A DNA stretch of 64,000 bases from CBFDBF01 sp050293315 (GTDB lineage: Bacteria; Pseudomonadota; Gammaproteobacteria; Chromatiales; Chromatiaceae): the NCBI GenBank assembly GCA_050293315.1, contig JBNKMS010000012.1, positions 124,001 through 188,000 of the forward strand, given 5' to 3'. This document shows positions 1 to 8,427 of this stretch, in pieces; positions within the stretch are counted from its first letter, which is position 1, and the number at the start of each line of letters is the position of its first letter. A program made the position numbers and the translations under genes. The notes under the pieces were generated by a model. The model was not told the DNA's origin, did no database searches, and saw only the letters and a program-made list of their open reading frames with translations.

Positions 1-356
1 CAGCAGGCACCGACAAAGAGGTGGTTGCAGATCGAGAGGAGATGAAGATGGCGCTGCAGCGCACATCTATACTCTCGAACGAAAAATATCGCGGTATCCG
101 CTTCAGTTTTAAGCCTGGAGTGCTGGGCCTATTGGCACACAACCCAGAGCAGGAGGAGGCAGAGGAGGAGATGGAGATCGACTATAGTGGAGAGGAGCTG
201 GCGATAGGATTCAATGTCGGATATCTGCTAGATGTGCTAGCGGTTATAGAGGAAGAGAAGATTACGATCAGGATAAAGGACGAGAGTAGCAGCTGCTTGA
301 TTGAGGGCAGTGACTCTAGCAACAGCCGGTACGTTGTCATGCCGATGAGGCTATAG
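1..356 (+). CDS. dnaN: DNA polymerase III beta sliding clamp, C-terminal part (partial at window start)
   Basis: This is the last third of the beta clamp, which rings DNA and tethers polymerase III. The reading frame is open from the window edge, so the 5' part lies outside. Family-typical stretches are ILSNEKYRG, the HNPEQEEAEEE segment, the IGFNVGYLLDVL segment, and the C-terminal VVMPMRL, nearly identical to the end of the Escherichia coli protein (MPMRL). It is followed after 40 bp by recF, as in the classic dnaA-dnaN-recF-gyrB origin block. dnaA is therefore expected just upstream of the window (inference). Confidence 0.97.
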   Translation, partial: AGTDKEVVADREEMKMALQRTSILSNEKYRGIRFSFKPGVLGLLAHNPEQEEAEEEMEIDYSGEELAIGFNVGYLLDVLAVIEEEKITIRIKDESSSCLIEGSDSSNSRYVVMPMRL

Positions 357-396
357 CATCACCCGACGGCCATAAACCAGGCCTAAGTACAATCAA

Positions 397-1455
397 ATGT
401 CCCTTGGATTACTGAGAATCCACAATCTTCGGAATATCGAGGAGATTGAACTGGAGCCTGAGTGGGGCATAAATCTCATCTGGGGTCCTAATGGATCTGG
501 AAAGAGCTCTATCCTTGAGGCGATCTATCTATTGGGGCGAGGTCGCTCATTTCGCGGCAGGGAGAGCCGACCACTAATTCGAGATGGTAGTGATAGCTTA
601 GAGCTCTATGCAAGGATAGAGTATGGCTCGGGCGAGCAGGTAGGAGTAGGACTGCGAAAGGACAGACAGAGCAGTGAGGCCAGGATTGGAAACAGTAGTG
701 TCAGAAGGATCTCCGATCTCGCTACAACGCTACCGATATCTATAATCACCCCTCAATCCCATGAGATATTAGAGCGCGGCCCACAATATCGGAGACGCTT
801 TGTTGATTGGGGGGTGTTCCACGTGGAACATCAGTACCGCGAGGTGGCAGAGCGCTATCGGCATATCTTGCAACAGAGGAATGCAGCGCTTAAACAGAGA
901 CGCAGCGATGCCCCTGTCTGGAGCCAAGGGCTGGTAGAGGCGGGTGAACAGCTGGAGCAGATAAGAAGCAGCTATCTGGAGAAGCTCAACCGGAGCATCA
1001 GTCGGGTCATGGAGTCGCTCTCCTGGGAGAGCGAGATCACACTGGAGTGGCGCAGAGGATGGCCGGCCGGTATTGGTCTAGAAGAGGCCCTAACAGACTC
1101 CATGGAGAGAGACCGCGCCAGGGGTTACACATCAATCGGACCAAGCCGGGCTGACCTGGTGGTACGGATGGATGGTGAGCGAGTAGAGCGGCGCGCCTCC
1201 AGGGGACAACAGAAGCTGATAGTAGCAGCCATGGTTATCGCCCAGGCAGCACTTGCCAAGGAGGGGGGAGGGATCGATCCGATAATGCTGGTTGATGACC
1301 TACCTGCTGAGCTGGACAGAGAGAGTAGAAAAAAGCTGATGGGTCTGCTTCAGCAGACCGGGCTACAGGTCTTTGTGACAGGGATAGAGCAGGAGTCGTT
1401 TCAGGGTATGGGGATAGAGCAGGTGTTCCACGTGGAACATGGAGTGGTGGGATAG
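397..1455 (+). CDS. recF: DNA replication and repair protein RecF
   Basis: RecF is an SMC-like ATPase that helps load RecA at gapped DNA in the RecFOR pathway. The 352-residue product has normal length. The Walker A motif GPNGSGKSS lies at residues 30-38, an ABC-type signature SRGQQKL near residue 268 and a Walker B LVDDLPAELD near 298. The ATG at 397 gives the typical N-terminus with LRIHNLRNI. It lies between dnaN and gyrB. The gene contains two perfect 16-bp palindromes of the parS type, and each is translated as VFHVEH (see separate entries). The first falls at the naturally conserved WGVFHVE position of RecF. Confidence 0.97.
   Translation: MSLGLLRIHNLRNIEEIELEPEWGINLIWGPNGSGKSSILEAIYLLGRGRSFRGRESRPLIRDGSDSLELYARIEYGSGEQVGVGLRKDRQSSEARIGNSSVRRISDLATTLPISIITPQSHEILERGPQYRRRFVDWGVFHVEHQYREVAERYRHILQQRNAALKQRRSDAPVWSQGLVEAGEQLEQIRSSYLEKLNRSISRVMESLSWESEITLEWRRGWPAGIGLEEALTDSMERDRARGYTSIGPSRADLVVRMDGERVERRASRGQQKLIVAAMVIAQAALAKEGGGIDPIMLVDDLPAELDRESRKKLMGLLQQTGLQVFVTGIEQESFQGMGIEQVFHVEHGVVG
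815..830. promoter_or_regulatory. parS-like ParB binding site 1
   Basis: The perfect 16-bp palindrome TGTTCCACGTGGAACA lies inside recF. It matches the parS centromere motif described for pseudomonads (the Bacillus version is TGTTTCACGTGAAACA). Such sites cluster near the origin and load the CTP-dependent clamp ParB for chromosome segregation. Function here is inferred from sequence identity and origin-proximal position. Confidence 0.8.
1424..1439. promoter_or_regulatory. parS-like ParB binding site 2
   Basis: A second copy of the same 16-bp palindrome TGTTCCACGTGGAACA lies 609 bp after the first, overlapping the last codons of recF. Two exact copies of a 16-bp palindrome so close together and so near the origin are unlikely by chance, which strengthens the parS reading of both. 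Confidence 0.8.
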
Positions 1456-1483
1456 GCGGCAAGATTTGAACCGGGCGAGCGTG

Positions 1484-1489
1484 TATAAT
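1484..1489 (+). promoter_or_regulatory. possible -10 element upstream of gyrB
   Basis: A perfect TATAAT lies in the 96-bp gap between recF and gyrB, 62 bp before the gyrB start. No -35 box with correct spacing is visible (TTGAAC at 1466 is only 12 bp away), so this is a weak call. Confidence 0.3.
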
Positions 1490-1551
1490 GGGCACAATCC
1501 ATTTGAACCAAAATAGTGTGCAATAGCGCTATTAAATTTAGGAAACAGTAG

Positions 1552-3957
1552 ATGAGTTATGATTCCTCCAACATTAAGGTCCTGAAGGGCCTTGATGCTG
1601 TGCGTAAACGGCCCGGCATGTACATCGGAGATACCGATGATGGCACCGGTCTGCACCACATGGTCTTTGAGGTGGTAGACAACTCCATTGACGAGGCATT
1701 GGCCGGTCACTGTAGCAAGATCGAGGTCACGGTGCATGAAGATCAGACGGTGACAGTCAGCGATAATGGTCGCGGGATACCGGTGGATATCCATGAAGAG
1801 GAGAACCGCTCTGCAGCAGAGGTGATCATGACCGTGCTGCACGCAGGCGGTAAATTTGATGATAACTCCTACAAGGTCTCTGGTGGGTTGCATGGTGTGG
1901 GCGTATCGGTGGTAAATGCACTCTCGGAGAGGCTGACCCTCACCATCCATCGCGGTGGCAAGACCTACCAACAGGAGTACAGTCTGGGCGAGCCGCAGGC
2001 CCCGCTTGCCGTTATCGGAGAGACCGATAAAAGCGGCACCGAGATCACCTTTAAGGCAAGCTCTGAGACATTCAGCAACATAGAGTTGCACTACGACATC
2101 CTGGCAAAGCGGTTACGCGAACTGTCATTCCTCAACTCCGGGGTGAGAATAGTCCTGCGAGATGAGGCCAAGGATCGGGAAGACGTATTTGAATACAAGG
2201 GTGGAATCCGGGCCTTTGTCGAGCACCTCAGCCGCAAAAAAACCCCACTACATAGTAAGGTATTTTATTTCGTCGCTGAGCGTGATGATGTCTCTGTAGA
2301 GCTGGCGATGCAGTGGACTGAGTCATATCAGGAGAGCATATTCTGTTTTACCAACAACATACCACAGCGGGACGGCGGTACTCATCTGGCCGGGTTCAAG
2401 GCGGGGCTTACCCGCACCCTCAACCAGTATATTGAGACTGCGGGGCTGGCAAAGAAGCAGAAGGTCAATACCACCGGCGATGATGCCAGAGAGGGGTTGA
2501 CCGCCGTGCTTTCGGTCAAGATTCCAGATCCAAAGTTCTCTTCGCAGACCAAGGACAAACTGGTCTCATCTGAGATCAAGGGCATCGTTGAGAGCCTGCT
2601 GGCGGATAATTTTAATGCCTTCCTACTGGAGAATCCGACGGACTCCAAGGCGATTGTCGGCAAGATGATCGAGGCGGCACGGGCGCGCGAGGCAGCGCGC
2701 AAGGCGCGAGAGATGACCCGGCGCAAGGGGGCCCTCGATATCGCTGGCCTACCGGGGAAGCTGGCGGATTGTCAGGAGCGTGATCCGGCACTTTCGGAGA
2801 TATACCTGGTGGAGGGTGACTCCGCCGGTGGTTCGGCCAAGCAGGGCAGGGACCGGCGCAGCCAGGCCATCCTCCCCTTGAAGGGCAAGATCCTAAATGT
2901 GGAGAAGGCGCGTTTTGACAAGATGCTCTCATCTGCCGAGGTGGGCACCCTGATAACGGCGCTTGGCTGTGGTATCGGGCGGGATGAGTTTGATCCCGAC
3001 AAGTTGCGCTACCATCGCATCATCATCATGACTGACGCCGATGTAGATGGGGCCCATATTCGTACCCTGCTGCTCACCTTCTTCTATCGCCAGATGCGGG
3101 AGCTGGTTGAGCGTGGTCACATCTATATAGCTCAGCCACCGCTGTATAAAGTGAAAAGAGGGAAACAAGAGCAGTATCTCAAGGATGACGCCGATCTCAA
3201 TCGCTATCTCCTGCAGAGCGCCCTGGACAACGCAGAGCTACATGTAGATGCGGCGGCCCCGGCGATAGCTGGAACCGCGCTAGAGACCCTGGCCAACCAG
3301 TTTCAGGGCGCCACCGGTACAATCCAGAGGGCGTCCAGGCGGTACGACGCCGTGGTGCTGGAGCAGCTGATGTATATGCCGACAATCGATGATAATATAT
3401 TGAATAATAAGAAAAAATTGACGTCATGGTTGAGTGATATGGAGGCCCGCATTAACGCCGAGAGGGGGGCCTCTGATCGTTATCATCTGCAGGTAGTAGA
3501 GGCCTGCGAAGGGGAGCCGTGGGCCATTGAGGTGAACCGGCAGGTGCATGGCATAGACCATACCAGCACCATCCCTCATGAGTTTTTCACCGGCAGCGAG
3601 TATCGACGTCTGGCCAGGATGGGAGATGAGCTTGACGGGCTGCTGCAGGAGGGGGCCTTCGTACGCCGTGGTGAACGCAGCAATGAGGTGTCTAGTTTCA
3701 GACAGGCGTTGGAGTGGTTAATGGAGGAGGCCAAACGAGGCCAGAATATCCAACGCTACAAAGGTCTGGGTGAGATGAATCCGGAACAGCTCTGGGAGAC
3801 CACCATGAATCCTGAGACCCGGAGACTGCTACAGGTAACCATTGAAGATGCGGTTGGTGCAGATCTCATATTTACTACCTTGATGGGAGACCAGGTAGAG
3901 CCGCGGCGGGAGTTTATAGAAAATAACGCCATGGCTGTAGACAACCTCGACGTCTAG
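1552..3957 (+). CDS. gyrB: DNA gyrase subunit B
   Basis: This is the ATPase subunit of the type II topoisomerase that introduces negative supercoils; it works with GyrA, which is not in this window. The 801-residue product matches the usual proteobacterial length (about 804). Visible motifs are the GHKL ATP-binding stretches VDNSIDEALAGH and GLHGVGVSVVNAL, the TOPRIM motif EGDSAGGSAKQGRD near residue 421, the metal-binding DADVDGAH near residue 495, and the C-terminal QRYKGLGEMNPEQLW signature. An AGGAAA ribosome site precedes the ATG. The next gene, plsC, converges on it with a 32-bp gap. Confidence 0.98.
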   Translation: MSYDSSNIKVLKGLDAVRKRPGMYIGDTDDGTGLHHMVFEVVDNSIDEALAGHCSKIEVTVHEDQTVTVSDNGRGIPVDIHEEENRSAAEVIMTVLHAGGKFDDNSYKVSGGLHGVGVSVVNALSERLTLTIHRGGKTYQQEYSLGEPQAPLAVIGETDKSGTEITFKASSETFSNIELHYDILAKRLRELSFLNSGVRIVLRDEAKDREDVFEYKGGIRAFVEHLSRKKTPLHSKVFYFVAERDDVSVELAMQWTESYQESIFCFTNNIPQRDGGTHLAGFKAGLTRTLNQYIETAGLAKKQKVNTTGDDAREGLTAVLSVKIPDPKFSSQTKDKLVSSEIKGIVESLLADNFNAFLLENPTDSKAIVGKMIEAARAREAARKAREMTRRKGALDIAGLPGKLADCQERDPALSEIYLVEGDSAGGSAKQGRDRRSQAILPLKGKILNVEKARFDKMLSSAEVGTLITALGCGIGRDEFDPDKLRYHRIIIMTDADVDGAHIRTLLLTFFYRQMRELVERGHIYIAQPPLYKVKRGKQEQYLKDDADLNRYLLQSALDNAELHVDAAAPAIAGTALETLANQFQGATGTIQRASRRYDAVVLEQLMYMPTIDDNILNNKKKLTSWLSDMEARINAERGASDRYHLQVVEACEGEPWAIEVNRQVHGIDHTSTIPHEFFTGSEYRRLARMGDELDGLLQEGAFVRRGERSNEVSSFRQALEWLMEEAKRGQNIQRYKGLGEMNPEQLWETTMNPETRRLLQVTIEDAVGADLIFTTLMGDQVEPRREFIENNAMAVDNLDV

Positions 3958-3989
3958 TCTGCATGTTACACAAACCTTACTAGATCTAT

Positions 3990-4721
3990 TTATATACCAT
4001 CAGTACTCTGCGGCAGACTTGCCACAGTGGACTCTATCCACTCCTCAACATCACGGTTGATATCGGCGGCTAGGCGTCCCTTGCTCTGAATAGGGGGACC
4101 GATAACCAGCTGTATGGTGCCGGGGTATTTTTTGAGATCGCGACGGCGCCAGAATATTCCCGCGTTATGGGCTATGGGGATAATCGGGTAACCGGTTTGT
4201 TCCGCTAACATTGCCCCGCCGATACCATACCTCTTACGTTCCCCTGGAGCGGTACGGGTCCCCTCAGGAAAGATCACTACCCACGCCCCACTGCGCAATC
4301 GCCTGGTTCCCTGCTCTATGATCTGGCGCAGTGCCAGACGTCCGGCGCTGCGATTGATGCTGATGGTACCGGCTGGAATAAGAGCCCAGCCAAACACCGG
4401 GACCCACATCAGCTCTCTCTTCAGGATCCAGGACTGCTGTGGCGGCAAGATCCCGCGTAGCGCTATGGTCTCCCAGGTGGACTGATGTTTTGCCATGATA
4501 ATGGCGTTCTGTTGTGGAAAGTTCTCCTTCCAACCATGTACTTTGTAGTCGAGTCGGCAGATATGTTTTAACAGCCATAGATTGATCCTACCCCAGGCGT
4601 TGGCAAACAGCCCCACCCTCTTTTGCGGTAGCAGCCAACCGATGGTGAACATAGGTAGCGCTAGGATGATGGTGGATATGACCAGGCCAATAAAATAGAT
4701 TAGAGAGCGCAACAGGATCAT
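3990..4721 (-). CDS. plsC: 1-acyl-sn-glycerol-3-phosphate acyltransferase (PlsC family)
   Basis: This is a membrane-bound acyltransferase that converts lysophosphatidic acid to phosphatidic acid in phospholipid synthesis. The 243-residue protein has an N-terminal hydrophobic segment (residues 1-30), the catalytic block KHQSTWE (the HX4D-type motif with Glu in place of Asp, a common variant in this branch) and the acceptor-binding block FPEGTRTAPGE. It is the last gene of the minus-strand operon glyQ-glyS-gmhB-plsC, starting 9 bp after gmhB. A specialised paralogue is possible, because many gammaproteobacteria carry several PlsC-like proteins. Confidence 0.88.
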   Translation of the reverse strand: MILLRSLIYFIGLVISTIILALPMFTIGWLLPQKRVGLFANAWGRINLWLLKHICRLDYKVHGWKENFPQQNAIIMAKHQSTWETIALRGILPPQQSWILKRELMWVPVFGWALIPAGTISINRSAGRLALRQIIEQGTRRLRSGAWVVIFPEGTRTAPGERKRYGIGGAMLAEQTGYPIIPIAHNAGIFWRRRDLKKYPGTIQLVIGPPIQSKGRLAADINRDVEEWIESTVASLPQSTDGI

Positions 4722-4730
4722 CTCGTCCCC

Positions 4731-5267
4731 TCAATGGGCTAGCAAGCTATCGACAGCTCGGGCCAGGTTATCGAAAATGGGAAAGGCCTGTGCGGTGTCC
4801 AAGTGGGTAATGGTTTGTTCTCCCTTACCGGTGCGAACCAGGATCGGTTTGGCATGTACCGCCATAGCTGCCTGTATGTCACGTAGGCTATCACCGATCA
4901 CTATGGTGTCGGACAGCTCCAACTCAAACTGCTCAGCGATCTGTAACAGTAGCCCGGGTAGCGGCTTGCGGCAATCACAGCCATCATCCGGACCATGTGG
5001 ACAGAAAAAGATCCCATCCAGATGGCCACCCGCCTGCTGTACCATCTGCTCCATCTTGGCGTGTATCTCTGCCAGGGTATCAAGGTCATAATAGCCGCGT
5101 GCAACGCCGGATTGATTGGTTGCGACCACCACCCGGAAGCCGGCATAGTTTAGTCGGGCAATCGCCTCCAGGCTGCCGGGAATGGGGATCCACTCCTGAG
5201 GGGATCTTATATAGGCATCGGAGTCTTCATTGATGACCCCGTCCCGATCAAGGATGACTGTCACCAT
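4731..5267 (-). CDS. gmhB: D-glycero-beta-D-manno-heptose-1,7-bisphosphate 7-phosphatase
   Basis: This HAD-superfamily phosphatase acts in ADP-heptose synthesis for the lipopolysaccharide inner core. The 178-residue product opens with the nucleophile motif DRDGVIN, continues with the second motif ATNQSG, and carries the zinc-binding Cys/His loop CPHGPDDGCDCRKP followed by a GDSLRDIQAA motif IV. These separate it from general histidinol-phosphatases. It is 9 bp from glyS upstream and 9 bp from plsC downstream, so it is almost certainly co-transcribed with them. Confidence 0.93.
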   Translation of the reverse strand: MVTVILDRDGVINEDSDAYIRSPQEWIPIPGSLEAIARLNYAGFRVVVATNQSGVARGYYDLDTLAEIHAKMEQMVQQAGGHLDGIFFCPHGPDDGCDCRKPLPGLLLQIAEQFELELSDTIVIGDSLRDIQAAMAVHAKPILVRTGKGEQTITHLDTAQAFPIFDNLARAVDSLLAH

Positions 5268-5276
5268 ATGGATTGA

Positions 5277-7364
5277 TTACGTCTGCAGTTGTGATACATC
5301 GGCTACCTCCAGGAACAGGCCGCTCAACGCATTAAGTAGGGCCAGTCGGTTGCCACGCACCTTGGGATCTTCATCCATCACCATGACCGCATCGAAGAAG
5401 CGATCTACCTCATTCCGCAGCCCCGCCAAGGCGAGCAGGGTGCCGGTATAATCCGCGTCTGTCAGAAGAGGCTGGATATGGGAGGCCATCTCTCTGATCT
5501 GTTGCTCCAGGCCCCTCTCCTCATCCTGCCGGAACAGGGCGCTATCTATCTCTGCAGGGATGGAGCAATCGGCCTTACGGATAATGTTGCGGATGCGTTT
5601 GTTGGCCGCGGACAGCGCTTCAGCCTCCGGCAGGTCGGCAAACTTGATTACGGCCTGTAGCCGGTGGTCAAAATCGGCGATGCTGCTGAAGCCGACACCT
5701 GCGACCGCATTAAAGGTGGCGACAGGGATATCCTGATCAATGCAGAGCCCCTTGAGCCGTTCCAGCAGAAAATCACGCACCTCGTTCTCTACCTCTGCCG
5801 GATCGGATAGTGCCTCACCCTCAACCCGGATGGCGCTGGCGGTGGCAACTATCAGCTCATTCAGAGGTATATCCAGGGAGTGCTCGCGCATGATACGAAG
5901 CGCTCCCAAGGCGGCACGGCGCAACGCAAATGGATCTTTATCACCGGTTGGCCTCTGGCCGATCGCGAAGATGCCTACCAGACTATCCATCCTGTCCGCC
6001 AGGGAGATGGCGATCCCCGTGAGGGTTGTGGGTAGCGTGTCACCAGAGAAACGGGGCAGGTAGAACTCTGCCAGCGCCGTTGCCAGCTCCGGTGTCTCGC
6101 CATCGCGTTCAGCCTGATAGCGCCCCATGATCCCCTGCATATCAGGAAACTCGCCCACCATCGCAGTCATCAAATCGCAGCGGCTCAACATGCCGGCCCG
6201 ATGTGCCAGCTCTTGGTCACCGCCAATGCGTGTTGCGATGAAGGCGGCCAGCACCGCTACCCGTTCAGACTTATCGAGCATAGTGCCGAGCTTCTGCTGG
6301 AACACCACCTGCCCTAGTGAATCCAGATGTCCCTCCAGTCGCAGCTTGGCATCTTGCTGCCAGAAGAACATGGCATCAGCAAGGCGTGGACGTACCACCC
6401 GTTCGTTGCCCTGTTTGATAATGTCCGGCTTAGGACTATCGATGTTGGCGATGGTTATGAAGTGGTTCATAAGCCTCTGGTCCGCATCGAACAGAGGAAA
6501 GTATTTCTGGTTCTTTTTCATGGTCAGAACCAGGGCCTCCTGGGGCACCTCAAGGAATCGCTCTTCGAAACTCGCGCTTATTGGAACCGGCCACTCATTG
6601 AGGGCGGTCACCTCATCCAGCAGCTCCTCATCCAGATCGGGATGGCCGCCAAGGGCAGCGGCATTCTTGATGACCGCCTCCCGTATCTTCTGCTTGCGGG
6701 TCTCAAAGCTGGCAATCACCTTGCCCATATCCTCCAGTACGGAGACGTAGTTATCCGGGTCAAATATGGTAATTGCCGAGGGGTAGTGGAAGCGGTGGCC
6801 ATAGGTCTGACGATCTGCCTTTGCATCCAGCAGGGTACACTCGACCACCTGGTCGCCATGTAGGAATAGTAACCAATGTACCGGGCGCACAAACTGCGCC
6901 TCGGATGCACCCCAACGCATCCGCTTGGGGATGGGCAGGCGGTTCAATGCCTGAGAGGCGATCTCCGGCAGCAATTCAGCGGCCGCTCTTCCCGGTTCAT
7001 GTAGAGAGAAAGAGAGCCACTCCCCTTTATCTGTCTTGGTTCTGCTGAGCTTGTCTACCGTGGTACCACAGGATTTGGCAAAGCCCTCGGCTGCCTGGGT
7101 GGGTCTGCCATCGGCATCGAAGGCGGCATCAGTCGCTGGGCCGCGACGCTCGGTTGAGCGTTCCGGTTGCTGGGTGGCGCAGGCGTGGACCAGTAGGCCG
7201 AGGCGGCGTGGGGTGGCAAAGCTCTCCACCTCAGCATGCTCCAGGTTGGCCCGTTTCAGGCCGGCAAGAAATTCAGCAGTCAATGCCTGCGATAACCTTT
7301 TTAGGGCAACCGGGGGAAGCTCTTCTGTCCCAAGCTCGAATAGGAGATCGGCGTGCTCAGCCAT
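5277..7364 (-). CDS. glyS: glycyl-tRNA synthetase, beta subunit
   Basis: This is the large subunit of the alpha2beta2-type bacterial glycyl-tRNA synthetase, contributing tRNA binding. The ATG at 7364 is chosen over an upstream in-frame start because it gives the family N-terminus (MAEHADLLFELGTEELPP) and overlaps the glyQ stop by 8 bp, which implies translational coupling. The resulting 695 residues match the usual length (about 690). The conserved HRFHYP stretch and the C-terminal FFDAVMVM.EDP pattern are present. Confidence 0.97.
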   Translation of the reverse strand: MAEHADLLFELGTEELPPVALKRLSQALTAEFLAGLKRANLEHAEVESFATPRRLGLLVHACATQQPERSTERRGPATDAAFDADGRPTQAAEGFAKSCGTTVDKLSRTKTDKGEWLSFSLHEPGRAAAELLPEIASQALNRLPIPKRMRWGASEAQFVRPVHWLLFLHGDQVVECTLLDAKADRQTYGHRFHYPSAITIFDPDNYVSVLEDMGKVIASFETRKQKIREAVIKNAAALGGHPDLDEELLDEVTALNEWPVPISASFEERFLEVPQEALVLTMKKNQKYFPLFDADQRLMNHFITIANIDSPKPDIIKQGNERVVRPRLADAMFFWQQDAKLRLEGHLDSLGQVVFQQKLGTMLDKSERVAVLAAFIATRIGGDQELAHRAGMLSRCDLMTAMVGEFPDMQGIMGRYQAERDGETPELATALAEFYLPRFSGDTLPTTLTGIAISLADRMDSLVGIFAIGQRPTGDKDPFALRRAALGALRIMREHSLDIPLNELIVATASAIRVEGEALSDPAEVENEVRDFLLERLKGLCIDQDIPVATFNAVAGVGFSSIADFDHRLQAVIKFADLPEAEALSAANKRIRNIIRKADCSIPAEIDSALFRQDEERGLEQQIREMASHIQPLLTDADYTGTLLALAGLRNEVDRFFDAVMVMDEDPKVRGNRLALLNALSGLFLEVADVSQLQT

Positions 7365-8289
7365 GGGCGCTCTCCTCTCCCTGCGGCAGCATGGGGAAAC
7401 CCAGCTGTTCGCGTGAGTCGTAGTAGGCCTGGGCAACGGCCCGGGCCAGGGTGCGCACCCGTAGGATATAGCGTTGCCGCTCAGTCACCGAGATGGCGCG
7501 GCGGGCATCCAGCAGGTTGAAGGCGTGGGACGCCTGCAGCACCTGCTCGTAAGCCGGTAGCGGCAGTCCAAGTTCGATCAGTTTGTTGCTCTCCTGTTCA
7601 CAGCGGTTAAAGGAATCAAACAGCCACTCCACATTGGCATGTTCAAAGTTGTAGGCCGACTGCTCCACCTCATTTTGGTGGAAGACATCACCATATGTGA
7701 CCACACCCGCCGGCCCCTCTGTCCAGACCAGGTCGAAGACACTCTCTACACCCTGCAGATACATGGCGATACGCTCCAGGCCATAGGTGATCTCGCCGGT
7801 AACCGGACGACAGTCGAGACCGCCGACCTGCTGAAAGTAGGTGAACTGGGTTACCTCCATACCGTTTAGCCAGACCTCCCAGCCCAAACCCCAGGCACCG
7901 AGGGTGGGGGACTCCCAGTTATCCTCGACAAAGCGGATGTCATGTATAGTGCCGTCTATGCCCAGCATCTCCAGGGAGCGCAGATAGAGTGTCTGTATAT
8001 TGATCGGGTTGGGCTTCAGGATCACCTGAAACTGATAATAGTGCTGTAGGCGGTTGGGGTTTTCGCCATAGCGTCCGTCGGTCGGTCGGCGCGAGGGCTG
8101 CACATAGGCGGCACTCCACGGCTCCGGCCCTATGGCGCGGAGAAAGGTGGCGGTATGAAAGGTGCCGGCCCCCATCTCCATGTCATAGGGCTGCAGGATG
8201 ACACAACCCTGTTCGGCCCAATACTGTTGCAGTGCAAATATCAGCCCCTGAAAGGTGGAGCAGTCTGGTGAATTGGTCTTTGTTGGCAT
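7357..8289 (-). CDS. glyQ: glycyl-tRNA synthetase, alpha subunit
   Basis: This is the catalytic class II subunit that activates glycine; it pairs with GlyS encoded immediately downstream. The 310-residue product has the family-typical TFQGLIFALQQYWAEQGC start, the QPSRRPTDGRYGENPNRLQ segment and the GLERIAMYLQGV motif 3 region. It is the first gene of the minus-strand operon leading to gmhB and plsC, so its promoter should lie in the divergent gap 8290-8427 shared with the plus-strand PP-loop gene. Confidence 0.97.
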   Translation of the reverse strand: MPTKTNSPDCSTFQGLIFALQQYWAEQGCVILQPYDMEMGAGTFHTATFLRAIGPEPWSAAYVQPSRRPTDGRYGENPNRLQHYYQFQVILKPNPINIQTLYLRSLEMLGIDGTIHDIRFVEDNWESPTLGAWGLGWEVWLNGMEVTQFTYFQQVGGLDCRPVTGEITYGLERIAMYLQGVESVFDLVWTEGPAGVVTYGDVFHQNEVEQSAYNFEHANVEWLFDSFNRCEQESNKLIELGLPLPAYEQVLQASHAFNLLDARRAISVTERQRYILRVRTLARAVAQAYYDSREQLGFPMLPQGEESAHG

Positions 8290-8387
8290 AGTGGTAAATC
8301 GGTCAAGTCGGTATTAATCGGGCAAGTATATCTCCTGCCGGGGGAGCTTGGCTAACCTCCAGTCCTGTTGGGCTGGCAGATTCGGGG

Positions 8388-8393
8388 TATAAT
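8388..8393 (+). promoter_or_regulatory. probable -10 element for the PP-loop/tusA/CDF operon
   Basis: A perfect TATAAT lies 35 bp before the ATG at 8428. A weak CTGTTG could serve as -35 with a 17-bp spacer. Transcription from here would start downstream of the alternative TTG start at 8368, which supports the ATG at 8428. Confidence 0.4.
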
Positions 8394-8427
8394 CGCTCTT
8401 TTAGTTGACTGCATACACCCTGCCCCT

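Noticed and set aside
1363..2091. 242-residue minus-strand ORF across recF and gyrB
   Set aside because: It lies antisense to two well-identified genes and has no recognisable motif; long antisense frames are common in this base composition.
6127..6863. Plus-strand ORFs of about 180-207 residues inside glyS
   Set aside because: They are antisense to glyS, Ser/Arg-rich and without a ribosome site.
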